DNA of 36,551 nucleotides from a bacterium (GTDB lineage Bacteria > Cyanobacteriota > Vampirovibrionia > Gastranaerophilales > Gastranaerophilaceae): the NCBI GenBank assembly GCA_017544545.1, contig JAFYDY010000007.1:1-36551 (forward strand), read 5' to 3'. The notes below the pieces were generated by a model, which was not told the origin of the DNA, did not search any database, and worked only from the letters and a program-made list of their open reading frames with translations. This document shows, in pieces, positions 14,491 to 20,797 of the stretch. The position numbers and the translations under genes were made by a program. The stretch's first letter is position 1. Every line of letters starts with the position of its first letter.

Positions 14491-14916
14491 TTATAAATTT
14501 GTCTTGCTAGCATCCTCTAATATTCTTTGTTTAATTTCCTGATTTTTTATTTTGCTTAGCAAGTTTATTGCTCCTGAATAGTGATGTTTCACCGCAGTCA
14601 CAATTGCGGCCCATCCATATTCATCTTTATTTTTGACATCTGTGCATTTTTCGAGTATCGTAGCCATTGCTTTTTTGTTGTAAAATTGCGCTGCATATCT
14701 AAGAGCACCCCTTCCATCTTTATCCTTAGCGCCAATATCGGCGCCGTTTTGAATTAGCATTTTGATTGCTTCTGCATTGCAGCCTGGTGCTGCATATATG
14801 AGCGCAGTACATCCTTTTTCGTCTCTAAATTCAACATCTGCGCCATTTTCTATTAGCTTTTTGATTTCGTCTGCATTGTTGAATTTTGCTGCCCATATAA
14901 GTTCGTTTTTGTCCAT
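14491..14916 (-). CDS. Ankyrin-repeat protein
   Basis: A 141-residue protein with about four ankyrin repeats: an opening ELIWAAKFNNADEIKKLIEN, then GADVEFRDEKGCTALIYAA, GADIGAKDKDGRGALRYAA and DVKNKDEYGWAAIVTA. No signal peptide or catalytic domain. Ankyrin proteins act by binding other proteins; a phage copy in the early operon between ERF and SSB could counter host defence or modify a host partner, as proposed for some 'ankyphages', but nothing here names a target. A possible cargo gene: it abuts the long inverted repeat. Confidence 0.85.
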   Translation of the reverse strand: MDKNELIWAAKFNNADEIKKLIENGADVEFRDEKGCTALIYAAPGCNAEAIKMLIQNGADIGAKDKDGRGALRYAAQFYNKKAMATILEKCTDVKNKDEYGWAAIVTAVKHHYSGAINLLSKIKNQEIKQRILEDASKTNL

Positions 14917-14943
14917 TTCTTGCTCCTTTAATAAATTAGCTTG

Positions 14944-15546
14944 TTAGCAAGTTTCCGCCTCTGCTAAAATTGCTTGCTCCTTTTTGGCAATCAAATATTC
15001 AAGTATTTTGTTATTTAATTGCCAAAGGTAGCCGACTTTATATTTTTTACATACGGCCTCTATTTGGGCTTCATTCAACAAATTTTCTAATCTGCTAACT
15101 AATTCTGAATCAGACGGTTTAAAATCGGCTTTGGGTTTGTGCTTTGGTTTTTGCTCTTGCCCCGCGATAGCGTCGGAAAAATCATCTTCGACAATCTCGT
15201 AAGCTGTGAGATACAAATATCTGCGCGAATAAGTCTCAACGCCACCCAACCCTTGAATTTTGTTGCAGCCTTTGAGCTCAAGCTCTCTCATCGGTGAAGT
15301 AAATTTTAATGTCATATCCGATTCACAATCGTAAATGATTAAGCTGGCTTCCTCGTTTGTGAACGAAATACAATTGCAAACGCCGTATTTGTCGCATAAC
15401 TTATTTAGCTCTGGTAAAAAGTCCGATAGTTCGTAATACTTGAATCCTGCATATTTGTTCATGCCGCTTTTTTTCAAATCCATTTCTTGTAGTTCAACCC
15501 TGATTTTCTGGATTTTCTGGTATAAATTTAATTTCATGTTTTCCAT
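14944..15546 (-). CDS. erf: ERF-family single-strand annealing recombinase
   Basis: A 200-residue protein with the PF04404 ERF core: KYAGFKYYELSDFLPELNKL, SLIIYDCESD and the hallmark GGVETYSRRYLYLTAYEI followed by EDD. Residues about 130-200 form a separate lysine-rich helical tail. It promotes annealing of complementary single strands for recombination and concatemer formation, with SSB and the DUF1064 nuclease encoded downstream. Start is ATG with GGAGGG seven bases before; it overlaps a 47-residue gene upstream by 13 nt. Confidence 0.92.
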   Translation of the reverse strand: MENMKLNLYQKIQKIRVELQEMDLKKSGMNKYAGFKYYELSDFLPELNKLCDKYGVCNCISFTNEEASLIIYDCESDMTLKFTSPMRELELKGCNKIQGLGGVETYSRRYLYLTAYEIVEDDFSDAIAGQEQKPKHKPKADFKPSDSELVSRLENLLNEAQIEAVCKKYKVGYLWQLNNKILEYLIAKKEQAILAEAETC

Positions 15547-15677
15547 GTTGCATCCCTCCTAATTGCTTTTAAATTAAATTTGCTGTCAATGATGTAATTT
15601 AGCCGCCTAACGGCTTTTTTTAATTGCATCTCTTTTTCTTTCAAGTCATCGACTTTTTTATCTTCGTTTGTTTGCAT
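15534..15677 (-). CDS. Small helical protein overlapping erf
   Basis: A 47-residue charged peptide beginning MQTNEDKKVDDLKEKEMQLK, with a GGCGG site 7 bases before the ATG. It is a single long amphipathic helix (coiled-coil-like), rich in Lys and Asp. It overlaps the start of erf by 13 nt, so its translation probably couples to it. The unlikely chance of such a spacing plus a good ribosome site supports it as a real gene. No function known. Confidence 0.6.
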   Translation of the reverse strand: MQTNEDKKVDDLKEKEMQLKKAVRRLNYIIDSKFNLKAIRRDATWKT

Positions 15678-15688
15678 TTTGCACCGCC

Positions 15689-16171
15689 TTATTTGATTTC
15701 CAGCCGTTCAACTTGCACTAACTGAACACCGTCTATGAAAAGTCCACTTTTTACGTCATCCTTCAAAAGTGCTTTGTCCAATATCGGCGCTTGTGCTTTG
15801 TAATACTCATCCGGTATTCGTGCATCCGGTGCGATTTGTAAGCTTGGCGGATTTTTCTTGATGGAAATGTCAAACTCCGGACGATGTATCTTTTTTGCAT
15901 CAGTCATTTTCATGCCATCAAACATAAGCTCTTTTAATCGCGCTGCGTTATTTTCAAGTCTTTTTTTCCGCTCTGATAGTCTTTTTTCTTCATCCTTGCA
16001 CACTTGTACATCGCTTAAAATTTGGCGATATACCCTCGCACAACTAACAAGTATTTCTTCTTCGGTAAACTTGAGCGTGTCATAAATTTCTTTGTCGATT
16101 CCGTCTTCACTTTCTAGCTGTTCTAAAATTTGCATTTCAATTTCGCTTAGTTTGTATAAAAGCACTTTCAC
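15689..16171 (-). CDS. Gp157-like protein (siphovirus Gp157 family)
   Basis: A 160-residue protein with GTG start after AAGGGGGG. The first half is a coiled coil (ARVYRQILSDVQVCKDEEKR and ERKKRLENNAARLKEL). The PF05565 pattern follows: FDISIKKNPPSLQI and IPDEYYKAQAPILDKALLKDDVKSG. Family members are linked to resistance to phage superinfection in Streptococcus phages and to recombination gene blocks. It precedes erf, its usual neighbour. Confidence 0.88.
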   Translation of the reverse strand: MKVLLYKLSEIEMQILEQLESEDGIDKEIYDTLKFTEEEILVSCARVYRQILSDVQVCKDEEKRLSERKKRLENNAARLKELMFDGMKMTDAKKIHRPEFDISIKKNPPSLQIAPDARIPDEYYKAQAPILDKALLKDDVKSGLFIDGVQLVQVERLEIK

Positions 16172-16183
16172 AATCCCCCCTTT

Positions 16184-16360
16184 TTACTTGCGTTTGAAAA
16201 TATCCCCCAAAACTTTTTTAGTGTATTTGTCCGCTTCTTCTTTCGTTGGCATTTCGTAATTTTTATCTTCCATGTATCTCAATAAAGCCAATCCGCCAAT
16301 GTAAGACAAAAACCAGCCAAGAGCACATATGCCAATTGCTATTAACAATAAAATTTTCAT
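16184..16360 (-). CDS. Small single-pass membrane protein of the early operon
   Basis: A 58-residue protein from ATG 16360 (MKILLLIAIGICALGWFLSY), eight bases after AAGGAAG; a GTG six codons upstream has no site. Residues 1-27 are a membrane anchor; the rest is charged and cytoplasmic (NYEMPTKEEADKYTKKVLGD). It overlaps nothing but ends shortly before the Gp157 gene. A superinfection-exclusion or signal-anchored helper is possible; no family recognised. Confidence 0.6.
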   Translation of the reverse strand: MKILLLIAIGICALGWFLSYIGGLALLRYMEDKNYEMPTKEEADKYTKKVLGDIFKRK

Positions 16361-16364
16361 GGTT

Positions 16365-17108
16365 TCAACTTCCTTCACTAGTGATTTGCATTTTGCAGTT
16401 AGATTCTGGTATAATGGCTATGTCAGTTAAAATATCTAATCTGCTTTTGCAGAGCTTATAAATGCTGTGACGGTCAAGGTTTTGTTTCATGCCTTCCGTC
16501 ACAGTTTTTACTATGCTGCTTTCTGCGATGCTTAGATACATTAACTGCTTACCACTGATTAAATCGCGCATATTTCCATGTATGCCGGCTAACTTATTAG
16601 CGAGTTTCGAAAAATGAACATAATATCTATCGGCGTTCTTGCTTCCTTGGGCTTTGGCATATTCAATAAATTTTTTTATTGCATCAGTTTCTTCGCGTCT
16701 TGCTAGCTTTCCTAGTTGGCGTGTCTGTTGCCATGCGAGATTCTGTTTTTCGGCTTGCACTTTTAAATAGCCTTTTCTCAATCCTTCCAAAAGTTCATAG
16801 ACAAAATCGTAAAAATCGTTTGCCTTGGGCTGATTGCTCCACCGGCATATTTCATAAACCCCTCTTGTGGAATATAAAAATGTCTCACGTTCTCTACCAT
16901 CAACAGTCTGCGTTTTGCGGACTGTTGAAAACTTGTCCATCCGCTCTTTATGTCTATTGTGAATATCAGAAATGGATTTTTTAGGATTCTTATATCCCAA
17001 TGCTTTTCCAATTTGTTCACGCGTCATAAAGAAATCTTCGCCGCTTTGCCAAACGTCACATTTTAACTTTCCAAATTTTTTATCTTTCACCAATATAAAT
17101 TTGCTCAT
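16365..17108 (-). CDS. Phage antirepressor with BRO-N domain
   Basis: A 247-residue protein. Residues about 12-110 are a BRO-N domain (PF02498): VWQSGEDFFMTREQIGKALG, KFSTVRKTQTVDGRERETF and the STRGVYEICRWSNQPKAN motif. The C-terminal part (about 125-247) is a helical region of the kind found in antirepressors, with a tract KKFIEYAKAQGSKNADRYYVH. It is the first large early gene downstream of the divergent promoter, so it probably opposes the XRE repressor or host regulators to switch from plasmid maintenance to lysis. Start ATG with GGAGTG. Confidence 0.85.
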   Translation of the reverse strand: MSKFILVKDKKFGKLKCDVWQSGEDFFMTREQIGKALGYKNPKKSISDIHNRHKERMDKFSTVRKTQTVDGRERETFLYSTRGVYEICRWSNQPKANDFYDFVYELLEGLRKGYLKVQAEKQNLAWQQTRQLGKLARREETDAIKKFIEYAKAQGSKNADRYYVHFSKLANKLAGIHGNMRDLISGKQLMYLSIAESSIVKTVTEGMKQNLDRHSIYKLCKSRLDILTDIAIIPESNCKMQITSEGS

Positions 17109-17136
17109 TTTTCTTCACTCCTTATTACATAAAAGC

Positions 17137-17242
17137 CCGGATTTCAAATCCGACCTTTAACATTTCCAATTGTTTAAATTGCACTTTCAGCCCCATGTGA
17201 GACTGAAAGTGTTTTAGCTTTATTTCCGGATTTCAAATCCGA
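17137..17242. promoter_or_regulatory. Two identical palindromic sites around a hairpin, before the antirepressor gene
   Basis: The 17-base sequence CCGGATTTCAAATCCGA occurs at 17137-17153 and again at 17226-17242; its inner 15 bases are a perfect palindrome. Between them CACTTTCAG (17182-17190) and CTGAAAGTG (17203-17211) make a 9-bp hairpin. The pair sits in the 150 bases upstream of the antirepressor, where operator sites or an mRNA structure controlling its synthesis would be expected. The binding protein is unknown. Confidence 0.6.
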
Positions 17243-17259
17243 AAAGTCCCACATCCCCC

Positions 17260-17331
17260 CTAATAAACTCTTGGACTAAAAATAATAGCCAATAACAAAT
17301 CAACTAAAAGCGCGTAAAACAGTGTTTTCAT
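17260..17331 (-). CDS. Short hydrophobic peptide in early operon
   Basis: A 23-residue peptide (MKTLFYALLVDLLLAIIFSP then RVY) from ATG 17331; the ATG overlaps the stop of the preceding gene by one base, with AGAGG ten bases upstream. It is one membrane helix. It could be a tiny membrane regulator or an incidental frame; the one-base overlap is what makes it credible. Confidence 0.45.
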   Translation of the reverse strand: MKTLFYALLVDLLLAIIFSPRVY

Positions 17332-17483
17332 TACTTTTCAACCTCTTTAGACATGCTTATTACTTTTCCAGATTGGCACGTTAAAACGTAATTATTTAAG
17401 CCAAATTTAACGGCATCTTTTAAAGTTAATATGCCACTGTTAAACAGTTTGCATATCGTTTGAAATCTTTCTTTCTGCTGCAT
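17331..17483 (-). CDS. Small early protein
   Basis: A 50-residue protein (MQQKERFQTICKLFNSGILT onwards) with AGGAGG eight bases before the ATG. Composition is mixed helix and strand, with two cysteines. It lies between the candidate antisense RNA locus and the antirepressor. Its motif LTLKDAVKFGL suggests a small helix-turn-helix-like fold, but this is too short to classify. Translation is linked to the 23-residue peptide that follows. Confidence 0.6.
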   Translation of the reverse strand: MQQKERFQTICKLFNSGILTLKDAVKFGLNNYVLTCQSGKVISMSKEVEK

Positions 17484-17522
17484 ATAAAACACCTCCTATT
17501 CGACATTTTTTTACACAACATA

Positions 17523-17551
17523 TTGACAAGAAATTAGTTGTGCGATAAAAT
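17523..17551 (+). promoter_or_regulatory. Strong plus-strand promoter opposing the early operon
   Basis: TTGACA at 17523-17528, a 17-base spacer and TAAAAT at 17546-17551. It points away from the early genes and against the early transcript from 17.9 kb, between its first and second genes. Confidence 0.8.
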
Positions 17552-17557
17552 TTAAGA

Positions 17558-17636
17558 AATGGTTTTTGAAAAAAATAACCTGATGCCAGTCAGGCTATTA
17601 ATCTATGAGAGCGGTTTTATTGCCGTTCTTTTTTTG
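17558..17636 (+). ncRNA. Candidate antisense RNA to the early-operon leader
   Basis: Predicted from the promoter at 17523-17551 and an intrinsic terminator on the plus strand (AGAGCGG 17608-17614 with CCGTTCT 17623-17629, then seven T). Length about 80 nt. A second hairpin, CCTGA/TCAGG, lies at 17579-17594. The RNA is fully complementary to the early mRNA between the 51-residue and 50-residue genes. It also encloses a 35-codon frame beginning MVFEKNNLMP without a ribosome site. A role like OOP or C4 RNA, limiting early expression in the lysogen, is plausible but inferred. Confidence 0.55.
17564..17594 (-). terminator. Attenuator-like terminator in the early transcript
   Basis: On the minus strand CCTGA-(6)-TCAGG is followed by TTATTTTTTT. 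It lies after the first early gene (17676-17831), so early transcription must pass it to reach the antirepressor. It uses the same hairpin as the opposing small RNA. Confidence 0.6.
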
Positions 17637-17675
17637 TACAAAAAATTATCCGCAATTCTTTTTTAGCACGTACTT

Positions 17676-17831
17676 TTATTCTGACTTTTGTTTGCTTTTG
17701 CTCATCGATTTATCCTTGTTGCTAGATATGTTTTGAGCAAACTCAAGAGATTTCAATATCCCTTCAATGTACTGTTTGTTAAAATCATTCAACTTATCAA
17801 ACCTGCAATTAAACTTCTCATGTAGACTCAT
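17676..17831 (-). CDS. First early gene: 51-residue protein resembling an XRE repressor C-terminal helix
   Basis: A 51-residue protein (MSLHEKFNCRFDKLNDFNKQ onwards) with AAGGTG six bases upstream. Its FNKQYIEGILKSLEFAQN resembles the end of the nearby repressor (FQQYVLNQIENLLELQN), a segment that in XRE repressors often mediates oligomerisation. No DNA-binding domain is present. It is the promoter-proximal gene of the early operon. I suggest a micro-protein able to pair with the repressor; this is inference from weak similarity. Confidence 0.6.
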   Translation of the reverse strand: MSLHEKFNCRFDKLNDFNKQYIEGILKSLEFAQNISSNKDKSMSKSKQKSE

Positions 17832-17875
17832 ATTTTTCACCTTTTTATTCACCTCTTTTTACTCTCATAGTGAGT

Positions 17876-17904
17876 ATACTATCACAACATAGTTATTATG
17901 TCAA
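17876..17904 (-). promoter_or_regulatory. Early (lytic) promoter
   Basis: Minus strand TTGACA (17899-17904), 17-base spacer, TAGTAT (17876-17881). The -10 side overlaps the CTCATAGTGAG partial palindrome at 17864-17874, and GTGAG recurs near the repressor promoter at 17935-17939, so these are candidate operator half-sites for the XRE repressor. Confidence 0.8.
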
Positions 17905-17927
17905 GTGTTTCCAAAATAATTTTTTAC

Positions 17928-17956
17928 TTGCAATGTGAGCAATATAATGCTAATAT
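17928..17956 (+). promoter_or_regulatory. Repressor promoter
   Basis: TTGCAA (17928-17933), 17-base spacer, TAATAT (17951-17956) with extended TGC. It diverges from the early promoter; the two -35 elements are about 23 bases apart, the layout of a lysogeny switch. The repressor could regulate both from shared operators. Confidence 0.7.
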
Positions 17957-17989
17957 ACTTTTTAATATCTAGGATAAGGTGTTTTGGCT

Positions 17990-18337
17990 ATGTCGATTAA
18001 CTATCGTATTAAAGAATTACGGGAAATATTGGGCTTGTCTCAAGCTAAATTTGCAAAGAATATATCTATATCAAATGGCTATATTGCAGAAATTGAATTA
18101 GGTAATCGAAAAATTAATGACCGAATTATCAAATTAATTTGTGCTGTATATTGTGTAAACGAATCTTGGCTAAAAACAGGCGAAGGAAATATTTTTATCT
18201 CAAGTTTTCAAGATCAGGAAACTGAACATGCCATGAGAATTTTTAAGCGTTTAAGCCCAAAATTTCAACAATATGTCCTAAATCAAATAGAGAATTTGTT
18301 AGAATTACAAAATGCACTTCTAAACGATGGGAAATAG
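17990..18337 (+). CDS. XRE-family repressor (lysogeny/maintenance switch)
   Basis: A 115-residue protein from ATG 17990, eight bases after AAGGTG; an upstream TTG two codons earlier is less well placed. Residues about 3-65 are a Cro/CI helix-turn-helix (IKELREILGLSQAKFAKNIS, NGYIAEIELGNRKI, VNESWLKTGEG). A short C-terminal helix (QQYVLNQIENLLELQN) should allow dimerisation. There is no peptidase domain, so induction is not by RecA-type self-cleavage; the BRO-N antirepressor may do it. It is the only plus-strand gene in the switch region. Confidence 0.9.
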   Translation: MSINYRIKELREILGLSQAKFAKNISISNGYIAEIELGNRKINDRIIKLICAVYCVNESWLKTGEGNIFISSFQDQETEHAMRIFKRLSPKFQQYVLNQIENLLELQNALLNDGK

Positions 18338-18362
18338 TATCTATTGGTATCGCTATAAAACA

Positions 18363-18410
18363 AAAAATATCATTTAACTGTTTGTAGTAACAGCTAAATG
18401 ATATTTTTTT
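18363..18410. terminator. Bidirectional intrinsic terminator between repressor and replicon genes
   Basis: ATATCATTTA with AACAG/CTGTT extension forms a long stem with T-runs on both strands (ATTTTTTT on plus, TATTTTTTG on minus). It ends the repressor mRNA and, from the other side, the rep-DUF536 transcript. A second small stem (AATAATGA/TCATTATT) lies at 18424-18445. Confidence 0.88.
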
Positions 18411-18439
18411 GATGCCCGCTTGAAATAATGAATAAATCA

Positions 18440-19063
18440 TTATTTCTTTTTAAATATCCAACTTAAAATTCCCTTTTTTTCTTTTTCTGTTTCTATATCC
18501 GTATTACTTTCAATAGTTTTTTGAGACTGAGTTTGAGCAAGTAAAATTTGATTGTTCCTTTGTAACTCATTTACTTGCTCAATCAAACCAACCAATTTAT
18601 CTGATTGCTTTCTTACATGCTCATTTTGTAAGTTCAATTCATCTTGTAATGATTTTAATTGACAATCCTTTTCTGTCAACTGTCTATCTTTTTCTGCCAA
18701 CTGTTGTCTGAGTATGTCTACTATTTCATTTACAGTTGACTGTAAATCATATCGACCTGCATCATTTGTTATTTTATCGCTATTGTTGTCAGTGATATTT
18801 TTTTGCCTATCGTCAACCAGTTGTCTGTCGCATGACACATCGTTGCCTGTAATTTTTTCTTTTATTTTCTGCGGTTGATTATCAACATTAGTACGGCGTA
18901 TATTGCCAAATTCACTTAATACATTAATGTGAAGCTTCTTTTCACCGTCAATTATTTTTAGGTAAGGCTTAAACTTATTATTCAACTCCTTGTAAACATA
19001 CTGTCTAGTATACCCCATTTTGTTTGCAGCATCACGTATAGATAAATAATCCTTTTTATCCAT
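18440..19063 (-). CDS. DUF536-like plasmid replication-associated protein
   Basis: A 207-residue protein from ATG 19063, with GGAGG upstream; the frame also extends to 19081 but lacks a site there. Residues 1-50 form a helix-turn-helix (YLSIRDAANKMGYTRQYVYK), a Ser/Asn/Gln-rich linker follows, then a coiled coil at about 110-180 (ILRQQLAEKDRQLTEKDCQL, LVGLIEQVNELQRN). The tail LSWIFKKK is hydrophobic then basic. This is the typical build of the DUF536/RepB-type partner encoded after Rep_3 initiators on Gram-positive theta plasmids, where it influences copy number or stability. Confidence 0.82.
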   Translation of the reverse strand: MDKKDYLSIRDAANKMGYTRQYVYKELNNKFKPYLKIIDGEKKLHINVLSEFGNIRRTNVDNQPQKIKEKITGNDVSCDRQLVDDRQKNITDNNSDKITNDAGRYDLQSTVNEIVDILRQQLAEKDRQLTEKDCQLKSLQDELNLQNEHVRKQSDKLVGLIEQVNELQRNNQILLAQTQSQKTIESNTDIETEKEKKGILSWIFKKK

Positions 19064-19100
19064 ATTGTCACCCTCCACCAATCAACTAATATGTCAAATT

Positions 19101-20159
19101 TCACATTATGTTGTCACTAAAAGCATCCACATCTAAAGAAATAATTTTCTTTACATATGCGAAGGGATATTTAACGTCTGTGGGGCTTGCTTTTAGCCTT
19201 TTATATGTTAAACGAAAATAATTCGCCATTTCCGTTACACACTCATTTTTTCCACTTATACCCTTTGCACGCATTATAGGCAAAGCTAATTGAGTTAAAA
19301 GTTCAAGTTGGCTGCGATTAAACTCACCCTCAAAAACCTCTGAATATAAATCATATTCATCATCTGTATCATTATCAGATTTAATGATTTCCGGTAGCTT
19401 TTTATTTGACATGAACTCTTTCAAACTCATTTTACACGTATAAGCCTTATTTTTGTATATATAAAATTTTATCTTGCTAACTTTGCGCCCTCTAATACAT
19501 ATAGTTTCATATGTAAATTTTATATCTGTATATTTTTCTAGAGCCGTTTTCGCACTCTCTAAAACTCTTTCACGAAAACTATTAAAGCGTGGATATTGTT
19601 TAAGGTCAATACCGAGCATTTTTTTTAACTCATCTAACTCTATAATCCTTTGCCCACGCTTTTCATATTGCTTTAAAATTTCATACATACGAATCTGATT
19701 GGTAGAACCTAAACTCAAAGCATTCCATAACTCATATTTAAAATATTGTTCCTTAAAATCAAACATGAGCGGTAATGCATCTTTATGAGCGATAATCTTA
19801 ATAAACCAATTATCAGAAATTTTATCTTTATAGACCTGACATTTTTCAAACAACTGAAAAGCAGTATAACCTCCATCGTCATTAGAAACATTAATAATCT
19901 TACTTAATAAGCGGTTAGTAGTTAGCTTTAATTTTTCAATTCTAACTCTATCGATATCCATTATCTTTAAAAAATCAGAAAGTGGGAAAACTACTTCCTT
20001 AGTAGAAATGTTTCTTGGGTTAATCTTGCTTAAATATATACTAAAAAGCCTCATTTCTTGCAATGTCATGTAACTTGATTTCATCTCATTTAAAAGATTT
20101 CTCTTCTCAATTAGATTATCAGTCTTTAAAATCATCTTGTCAGTAAAATCCTTATTCAA
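19101..20159 (-). CDS. rep: Rep_3-family plasmid replication initiator
   Basis: A 352-residue initiator. I place the start at TTG 20159, eight bases after GGGAGTG; the open frame runs on to 20279, but that part encodes the promoter and DnaA boxes. The twin winged-helix pattern of PF01051 is visible: LLNEMKSSYMTLQEMRLFSI, FPLSDFLKIMDI, then NQIRMYEILKQYEKRGQRII with LDELKKMLGI, and FRERVLESAKTALEKYTDI with FTYE. The C-terminus carries an additional helical region. It would bind the iterons 125 bases upstream and open the origin. Its presence in a tailed-phage genome lacking an integrase identifies a phage-plasmid. Confidence 0.93.
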   Translation of the reverse strand: MNKDFTDKMILKTDNLIEKRNLLNEMKSSYMTLQEMRLFSIYLSKINPRNISTKEVVFPLSDFLKIMDIDRVRIEKLKLTTNRLLSKIINVSNDDGGYTAFQLFEKCQVYKDKISDNWFIKIIAHKDALPLMFDFKEQYFKYELWNALSLGSTNQIRMYEILKQYEKRGQRIIELDELKKMLGIDLKQYPRFNSFRERVLESAKTALEKYTDIKFTYETICIRGRKVSKIKFYIYKNKAYTCKMSLKEFMSNKKLPEIIKSDNDTDDEYDLYSEVFEGEFNRSQLELLTQLALPIMRAKGISGKNECVTEMANYFRLTYKRLKASPTDVKYPFAYVKKIISLDVDAFSDNIM

Positions 20160-20185
20160 TTCACATTCACTCCCTAAAAACAGTC

Positions 20186-20254
20186 TGTGGATAACCAGCA
20201 AAAAACTGTTAATATACATGTGGATATCATAGCACATAATGTGGATTATATCAA
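20186..20254 (-). promoter_or_regulatory. rep promoter with three phased DnaA-box-like sites
   Basis: Minus-strand promoter: TTGATA (20249-20254), 17-base spacer, TATGAT (20226-20231). DnaA-type 9-mers TGTGGATAA (perfect box, 20186-20194), TGTGGATAT (20219-20227) and TGTGGATTA (20240-20248) lie 33 and 21 bases apart, close to three and two helical turns, and two of them overlap the promoter. DnaA binding could both help open the origin and restrain rep transcription. Confidence 0.75.
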
Positions 20255-20284
20255 CAACACCAATTTTTTTTGTTGTCATTACAT

Positions 20285-20394
20285 GGATTTCATGTTGTCA
20301 ATGATAGGATTTTGTGTTGTCGATTACAGGATTTCATGTTGTCGTTATAAGGATTTCGTGTTGTCATTATAAGGATTTCATGTTGTCGATTACC
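20285..20394. repeat. Five 22-bp iterons (plasmid origin)
   Basis: Five direct repeats of exactly 22 bp start at 20285, 20307, 20329, 20351 and 20373; the shared core is GGATTTcaTGTTGTC followed by a variable RWTRYM-like tail. A degenerate sixth (TGTTGTCATTACA) occupies 20271-20283. Fixed spacing of about two helical turns and location just upstream of rep identify them as Rep-binding iterons rather than CRISPR repeats (there are no spacers). Confidence 0.93.
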
Positions 20395-20446
20395 CCATTC
20401 CAATCTACTAAAATTGCCATATGAGGCGCACCGAAAACAAGTATTT

Positions 20447-20550
20447 AAAACAGGTTTAAAAACAGGTTTATAAAACAAGCTAACAAACAGGAAAAAATTT
20501 CAGCTAGCTAGTTAGCCAACAAAAAAAATAAAAATTTTACTTGACAAACA
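20447..20550. other. AT-rich origin region with tandem 12-mers
   Basis: AAAACAGGTTTA occurs twice in tandem (20447-20458, 20459-20470), followed by AT-rich DNA with AGCTAGCTAGTTAGC near 20502-20516. Next to the iterons, this is the likely duplex-unwinding element where Rep and DnaA melt the origin. Confidence 0.6.
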
Positions 20551-20570
20551 CGTGTGATACGTGTTACAAT
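20541..20570 (+). promoter_or_regulatory. hicAB promoter and operator
   Basis: TTGACA (20541-20546), 18-base spacer, TACAAT (20565-20570). Inside the spacer ACACGTGT (20548-20555) and ACGTGT (20559-20564) form repeated palindromic half-sites, positioned for autorepression by HicB or the HicAB complex. Confidence 0.8.
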
Positions 20571-20592
20571 AATAATGTAAGGAGGTAAGGAA

Positions 20593-20769
20593 ATGAAAGA
20601 CAAAGACTTACTAAAACTTCTCAAAAAAAATGGTTGGGAAGTTATAAGAATAAAAGGCAGCCATCATGTACTACAAAAAGACAATCAAATAGAAGTAGTT
20701 CCTATACATGGCCAAGATGTTCCTTCCGGCTTACTTAATAAAATTTTAAAAAGAACGGGATTAAAATAA
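20593..20769 (+). CDS. hicA: HicA toxin (mRNA interferase)
   Basis: A 58-residue protein, short for prediction but complete. It has AGGAGG seven bases before ATG. The family pattern is intact: MKDKDLLKLLKKNGWEVIRI, then KGSHHVL with the catalytic His, then VVPIHGQDVPSGLLNKILKR. HicA is a double-stranded-RNA-binding-like ribonuclease that cuts mRNA independent of ribosomes and stops growth when HicB is lost. It is followed by hicB after 28 bases. Placed next to the iteron origin on the opposite strand from almost all phage genes, it is likely a plasmid-stability or defence module. Confidence 0.93.
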   Translation: MKDKDLLKLLKKNGWEVIRIKGSHHVLQKDNQIEVVPIHGQDVPSGLLNKILKRTGLK

Positions 20770-20797
20770 CCGTTCTTTCTTTAGGGAGGTTTTTAAA

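Noticed and set aside
17556-17663. Plus-strand 35-residue hydrophobic frame starting MVFEKNNLMP
   Set aside because: It has no ribosome binding site and its end lies past the intrinsic terminator; better explained as part of the small RNA.
20160-20279. Longer N-terminus of the Rep protein read through 20279
   Set aside because: This stretch contains the rep promoter and DnaA boxes; a TTG with a good ribosome site at 20159 better fits the family start.
20263-20394. CRISPR-like array of short repeats
   Set aside because: The 22-bp repeats are contiguous with no spacers and lie upstream of rep; they are iterons.
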